Origin: JBOGEB01 sp050743125
GTDB lineage: Bacteria > Actinomycetota > Nitriliruptoria > Euzebyales > Egibacteraceae
Length of the DNA: 25,169 bases
NCBI GenBank assembly: GCA_050743125.1
Contig: JBOGEB010000049.1
Coordinates: 1 to 25,169 of the forward strand
Reading direction: 5' to 3'
Shown: positions 22,519 to 25,169 of the stretch, in pieces
Numbering within the stretch: the stretch's first letter is position 1
Layout: each line of letters begins with the position of its first letter
Position numbers and translations under genes: made by a program
The notes under the pieces: model-generated
What the model was told of the DNA's origin: nothing
Databases searched by the model: none
What the model saw: the letters and a program-made list of their open reading frames with translations, nothing else

Positions 22519-23391
22519 TCACGACTCAGCGCGACCACGCCCGTACTCCTGCCGCAACGACGCGGCCAGACGCCGCAGCGGGTGCCGCGCGATCTCCGTC
22601 AACCGCTCCCGGCACATCGGCACCTCCAGATGCCGCAGGTAGGTGATCACGTTCCAAAGATGGAAGTGCACCCGCCGCCGCAGCCCCATCCGCCCCTCGA
22701 CACGGGCATGCATATAGCCGCCGTAGACGGCCCCCAGCGCTACTCCCGCCTTGAGCAGTCGGAGCGCCAAGTCCGTGTCTTCCCCGCCCGTCTTTGGGTA
22801 GACCTCCGCGAACGCCAGCTCGGGAAGCTGCCGCCGCGAGAACACGAACGAGTTTCGCGGCGCCATGAAGCCCGCGCCGAGCCGCACCTCGCAGGCCTGC
22901 GCGTCGGCCGGATCGTTGGTGAGCATCAGCAGCGGGAACCGGTCCAGCAGCGGGAGTAAGTCGTCGAAGCGGTCCTCCATATACCGAACATCCGCATCGA
23001 CTGAGCACACGTACTCGGCCTCGGCTTGCCGGAACCCCGTGTTGGAAGCCTTCGCCCGACTCCGATACCCGACCGTCATCACCCGGACCCGCGGATCGTC
23101 GATCCTCGCCAGGACCGTCCCCGTCTCGTCGCGGGACGCGTCGTTGACCACGGTGACCCGCCAGGTACGCCGCAGCGCGAGCAGCGACCGCACGCACGCC
23201 TCGACGGTCGCCGCCGAATTATGCGCGGTCACGACGAACTCCAGCCGTCCGTCGCGAGTGGCCGGTGCAACGCGCACTCGGGCAACGGCCACCGAGTCGA
23301 GCGACGCCCTGCGCGCGTGCAGCCGTCCTACAAGCCGTCCCGAGTTGGTATCCCGCCCGAACTCACCCACGGTCTCGTCCCCGATTACCAC
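22519..23391 (-). CDS. Glycosyltransferase family 2 whose N-terminus is CinA-derived
   Basis: Residues 49-290 form a complete GT2: RLEFVVTAHNSAATVEACVRSLL, VTVVNDASRDETG, the metal motif VDADV (131-135) and GGEDTDLALRLLKAG (202-216). Residues 1-38 instead read like CinA: 2-25 match residues 11-34 of the nearby CinA protein at 17 of 24 positions, including RDTNSG and GRLH. The DNA at 23283-23396 is about 77 percent like the cinA 5' end. GTG 23391 is the first start in frame, but the CinA start codon itself is lost and a stop lies at 23407-23409. The true GT2 start may be GTG 23292 or 23277. It is convergent with the other GT2 and ends 3 bp from it. Confidence 0.8.
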   Translation of the reverse strand: MVIGDETVGEFGRDTNSGRLVGRLHARRASLDSVAVARVRVAPATRDGRLEFVVTAHNSAATVEACVRSLLALRRTWRVTVVNDASRDETGTVLARIDDPRVRVMTVGYRSRAKASNTGFRQAEAEYVCSVDADVRYMEDRFDDLLPLLDRFPLLMLTNDPADAQACEVRLGAGFMAPRNSFVFSRRQLPELAFAEVYPKTGGEDTDLALRLLKAGVALGAVYGGYMHARVEGRMGLRRRVHFHLWNVITYLRHLEVPMCRERLTEIARHPLRRLAASLRQEYGRGRAES

Positions 23392-23475
23392 AACGGCGCT
23401 CGTCTCCTACCTCCTGATCCGGTACCGCCGCAAGGCGAGATGCGATCCAGGTGGCGCTGCCCGTCCTCGGAACCT
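23391..23475 (+). pseudogene. Two scraps of the membrane-protein gene, remnant in front of pruA copy 2
   Basis: Bases 23390-23427 match 14561-14598 with three mismatches, including CCTACCTCCTGATCCGG, and encode LVSYLLIRYR where the intact protein has LVPYLLIRYR. A second scrap, 23445-23468, matches 14715-14738 with two mismatches. The 116 bases between them in the intact gene are reduced to 17. Order and orientation are the same as at the first locus, between the cinA start and the pruA end. Confidence 0.75.
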
Positions 23476-23483
23476 CATAGTGC

Positions 23484-25097
23484 TCATAGACCCATGTGTG
23501 GGTAGCGCCAGTCGGTCGGCGGCACGAACGTCTCCTTGATCACCCGCGGTGACACCCAGCGGGCAAGGTTGAGCATCGAGCCGGCCTTGTCGTTCGTCCC
23601 TGACGCGCGCCCGCCGCCGAACGGCTGCTGCCCGACCGCGGCGCCGGTCGGCTTGTCGTTCACGTAGAGGTTGCCCGCCGCGTGCCGCAGGCGCTCGGTC
23701 GCCTGGCGGACCGCCGTGCGGTCGAGCGCGAACACCGCCCCGGTCAGCGCGTACGGGCTGGTCTGGTCGGCGAGCTCCAGCGTCCGCTCCCAGTCCGCGT
23801 CGTCGTAGACGAACACGGTGAGCACCGGGCCGAACAGCTCCCGCGCCATGGTCGGTGACCCCGGATCCTCGGTGACGAGCACGGTCGGCTCGACGAACCA
23901 GCCCTCGCGGTCGTCCGAGCCACCGCCGACGAGCACCTCGGCGCCTTCGTGCGCCGCGCGCCCCACCGCGTCGGTGATCCGGGCGAACGCGGCATGATCG
24001 ATCACCGCGCCCATGAAGATGCGCAGGTCGGCGACGTCGCCCATCGGGAGGCTCCGCGCAAGGTCGGCGATCCCGTCGCGCACGGCTGGCCACCGCGAGC
24101 GCGGGACGTACGCGCGCGACGCCGCCGAGCACTTCTGCCCCTGATACTCGAACGCGCCCCGCCCCAGCGCGACGACGAGCGCATCGACGTCCGCCGAGGG
24201 GTGCGCGACCACGAAGTTCTTCCCGCCGGACTCGCCGACGATGCGGGGATAGCTGCGGTAGGTCTCGATGCGCTCGCCGATCTTGCGCCACAGCGTGCGC
24301 AGCACCGCCGTCGAGCCGGTGAAGTGGAGCCCCGCGAAGTCGGGATGGGCCATCGCCGCGTCGCTGATCGCCGCGCCGTCGCCGTGGAGCAGGCTCACGA
24401 CCCCGTCGGGCAGCCCCGCCGCCCGGAGCAGCTCCATCAGGTGGTGCGCCGCGAGCGCCTGCTTCTCGGACGGCTTCCACAGGCTGACGCAGCCCATCAG
24501 CGCGGGCGCGGTCGGCAGATTGGCGGCGATCGACGTGAAGTTGAACGGCGTGATCGCCAGGACGAACCCCTCGAGCGGCCGGTAGTCGGTCCGGTTCCAC
24601 GTCCCGGGCGCCGAGTCGGGCTGGTCGGCGCGGAGCGCGTGCGCGAACGCGACGTTGAAGCGCCAGAAGTCCACCAGCTCACAGGCGGCGTCGATCTCGG
24701 CTTGGAGCACCGACTTCGACTGGCCGAGCATCGTCGCGGCGTTGACGGTGTCCCGCCACGGCCCCGCGAGCAGCTCAGCCGCGCGGAGGAACACCGAGGC
24801 GCGCTCGTGCCAAGGCATCCCGGCCCAGTCGCCGGCCGCCGTGCGTGCGCACTCGATCGCGCGGGCGACGTGGTCCGGCCCGGCCGCGTGGACGTCGGCG
24901 AGGGGCAGGTCCCGCCGGTGCGGGGCCCGCACCTCGAAGGTGTCCCCGGTCTCGACCCACTCCTCGCCGATCCGCAGCGGCGCCGTGACGCGCTCCTTGG
25001 CCATCTCGGCGAGCCGGGCCTCCAGCGCGGCGCGCTCGGCGCTGCCCGGAGCGTAGGAGCGCACCGGCTCGTTACACGGCGGTGGGACCCGGAGCAT
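23484..25097 (-). CDS. pruA: 1-pyrroline-5-carboxylate dehydrogenase, copy 2
   Basis: This copy has the same protein as the one at 15250-16872 from MLRVPPPCNE to WRYPHMG, so the same catalytic residues (N186, E289, C323) and the same proposed role in proline breakdown. It ends in GL instead of GPSLS because the repeat stops at 23491. It is 537 aa and looks fully functional. The promoter region is different from copy 1: after 25126 the sequence changes, and only about 40 bp are visible before the window ends, so expression cannot be judged. Upstream homology remnants show that it once had the same downstream neighbours as copy 1. Confidence 0.93.
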   Translation of the reverse strand: MLRVPPPCNEPVRSYAPGSAERAALEARLAEMAKERVTAPLRIGEEWVETGDTFEVRAPHRRDLPLADVHAAGPDHVARAIECARTAAGDWAGMPWHERASVFLRAAELLAGPWRDTVNAATMLGQSKSVLQAEIDAACELVDFWRFNVAFAHALRADQPDSAPGTWNRTDYRPLEGFVLAITPFNFTSIAANLPTAPALMGCVSLWKPSEKQALAAHHLMELLRAAGLPDGVVSLLHGDGAAISDAAMAHPDFAGLHFTGSTAVLRTLWRKIGERIETYRSYPRIVGESGGKNFVVAHPSADVDALVVALGRGAFEYQGQKCSAASRAYVPRSRWPAVRDGIADLARSLPMGDVADLRIFMGAVIDHAAFARITDAVGRAAHEGAEVLVGGGSDDREGWFVEPTVLVTEDPGSPTMARELFGPVLTVFVYDDADWERTLELADQTSPYALTGAVFALDRTAVRQATERLRHAAGNLYVNDKPTGAAVGQQPFGGGRASGTNDKAGSMLNLARWVSPRVIKETFVPPTDWRYPHMGL

Positions 25098-25126
25098 CGA
25101 GCCAACGGTACCCGCCGGTTTGCCGT
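23491..25126. repeat. Right copy of the 1,636-bp direct repeat carrying pruA
   Basis: It matches 15266-16901 without gaps. The repeat ends 43 bp before the end of the window. Between the copies lie 6,589 bp holding the methyltransferases and glycosyltransferases. Confidence 0.93.
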
Positions 25127-25169
25127 GGCCCCTGCCCAGGCTGGACACTGCCGGCGACACGACCAAAAA

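Noticed and set aside
1..25169. CRISPR arrays, tRNA or rRNA genes, toxin-antitoxin pairs, phage genes
   Set aside because: No regular repeat-spacer pattern, cloverleaf or conserved rRNA segment was seen on either strand. The Fic protein has no visible antitoxin partner within the window.

Overview
The window is about 25 kb of GC-rich, densely packed bacterial DNA. Several things point to Actinomycetota: a CGAAC-N4-GTTCG SOS box in front of an Rv2578c-type radical SAM gene, a UvrD2-like helicase with an HRDC tail next to a Nudix regulator, a two-gene NrtR/PncB NAD module, and many GTG starts. I cannot place it below phylum. Base 1 lies inside an open frame and the last bases follow a perfect repeat, so the window may be a contig or part of one.

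Left part (1-6.4 kb): a Fic-fold protein that has lost the catalytic histidine, then two tiny tandem lipoproteins ending at a strong terminator. On the minus strand follows uvrD2-like helicase > nrtR > pncB. nrtR overlaps the helicase gene, has a degraded Nudix box, and a 44-bp near-palindrome separates it from pncB, which suggests local NAD-responsive control. A small secreted protein with no basic residue after its signal peptide follows, with a UUCG-loop terminator.

Middle (6.4-15.3 kb): a DUF255/YyaL-type thioredoxin-fold protein diverges from a radical SAM protein. The 46-bp gap between them holds a complete promoter with an SOS box in its spacer. Next come a 221-bp MITE-like element (terminal inverted repeats, 5-bp direct repeats, internal hairpins), an AstE/AspA-type zinc hydrolase, a GntR regulator with a nitrilase-family hydrolase, a 90-aa orphan ORF with a structured leader, a CinA-type protein and a multi-pass membrane protein.

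Right part (15.2-25.2 kb): two copies of pruA (P5C dehydrogenase) in direct orientation share a 1,636-bp block that looks identical and gap-free (constant offset 8,225). Between them sits a glycan-type cluster: two SAM methyltransferases, a GT4, an Alg14/Alg13-like split glycosyltransferase, a YdcF/DUF218-like protein and two GT2 enzymes, with 4-nt ATGA/GTGA overlaps inside the operon. The last GT2 begins with a CinA-like N-terminus, and two short scraps of the membrane-protein gene lie between it and pruA copy 2, in the same order as cinA-membrane protein-pruA on the left. The second locus therefore looks like a decayed copy of the first whose cinA body was replaced by the glycan genes. An assembly artefact at the repeat must be excluded.
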